Notes under the pieces: generated by a model
What the model saw: only the letters and a program-made list of their open reading frames with translations
What the model was told of the DNA's origin: nothing
Databases searched by the model: none
Made by a program: the position numbers and the translations under genes
Part shown: piece after piece, positions 5,264 through 5,270 of the stretch
Layout: the number at the start of each line of letters is the position of its first letter
How positions within the stretch are numbered: the first letter of the stretch is position 1
NCBI GenBank assembly: GCA_947258675.1
Contig: CAMYJP010000376.1
Coordinates: forward strand, 1 to 5,270
From: an uncultured Desulfobulbaceae bacterium
GTDB taxonomy: Bacteria; Desulfobacterota; Desulfobulbia; Desulfobulbales; BM004
Direction of reading: 5' to 3'
Length of the DNA: 5,270 nucleotides

Positions 5264-5270
5264 AGGGGGT

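Overview
The window is a run of integron gene cassettes, best described as a CALIN (a cluster of attC sites with no integrase gene in view) or the distal part of a larger integron. All eight genes lie on the minus strand, so the array reads from about 5270 down to 1. A separate attC site follows each gene. The key evidence is box pairing. In six of the eight cassettes the 7-base R' box just before the gene is the exact reverse complement of the R'' box just after it (GTTATGG/CCATAAC, GTTGGCC/GGCCAAC, GTTCGCT/AGCGAAC, GTTCGGT/ACCGAAC, GTTGTGC/GCACAAC, GTTAGCC/GGCTAAC). This is expected because the two boxes sit together in one attC when a cassette is a free circle. Most sites also have extra unpaired bases in the minus-strand 5' arm, the normal attC polarity. 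No intI gene or recognisable attI is present.

Layout in minus-strand (transcription) order: a GC-rich hairpin region (5168-5263); gene A, a two-helix membrane protein with a C-terminal beta-rich domain (4731-5156); gene B, a small membrane/coiled-coil protein (4307-4615); gene C, an unknown soluble protein (3830-4231); gene D, a large AT-rich polytopic membrane protein (2439-3668); gene E, a YggL/DUF469-type protein (1994-2344); gene F, a small membrane protein (1519-1869); gene G, a CcbP-type calcium-binding protein (1040-1369); gene H, a DUF6891-like protein (208-879); then a GC-rich palindrome and a further attC-like hairpin (1-98).

The attC sites differ widely in sequence and length (63 to 131 bp), and the genes differ in base composition (B, C and especially D are AT-rich; E, G and H are not). 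This points to cassettes gathered from several sources. The exception is the pair of attC sites after D and H, which are about 86% identical although their genes are unrelated. The host is a bacterium, probably a proteobacterium of environmental type, judging by the YggL gene and the cassette family; nothing here fixes the species. The genes need not share a pathway. Cassette genes are usually transcribed together from an outside promoter, and no convincing internal promoter was seen.

The least ordinary feature is at the edges. A perfect 22-bp inverted repeat (27-48 and 5168-5189) brackets the whole array. At both edges the conserved GTT core of the R' box reads GAT instead, and on the left a 54-bp gene-less palindromic unit sits where the next cassette should be.
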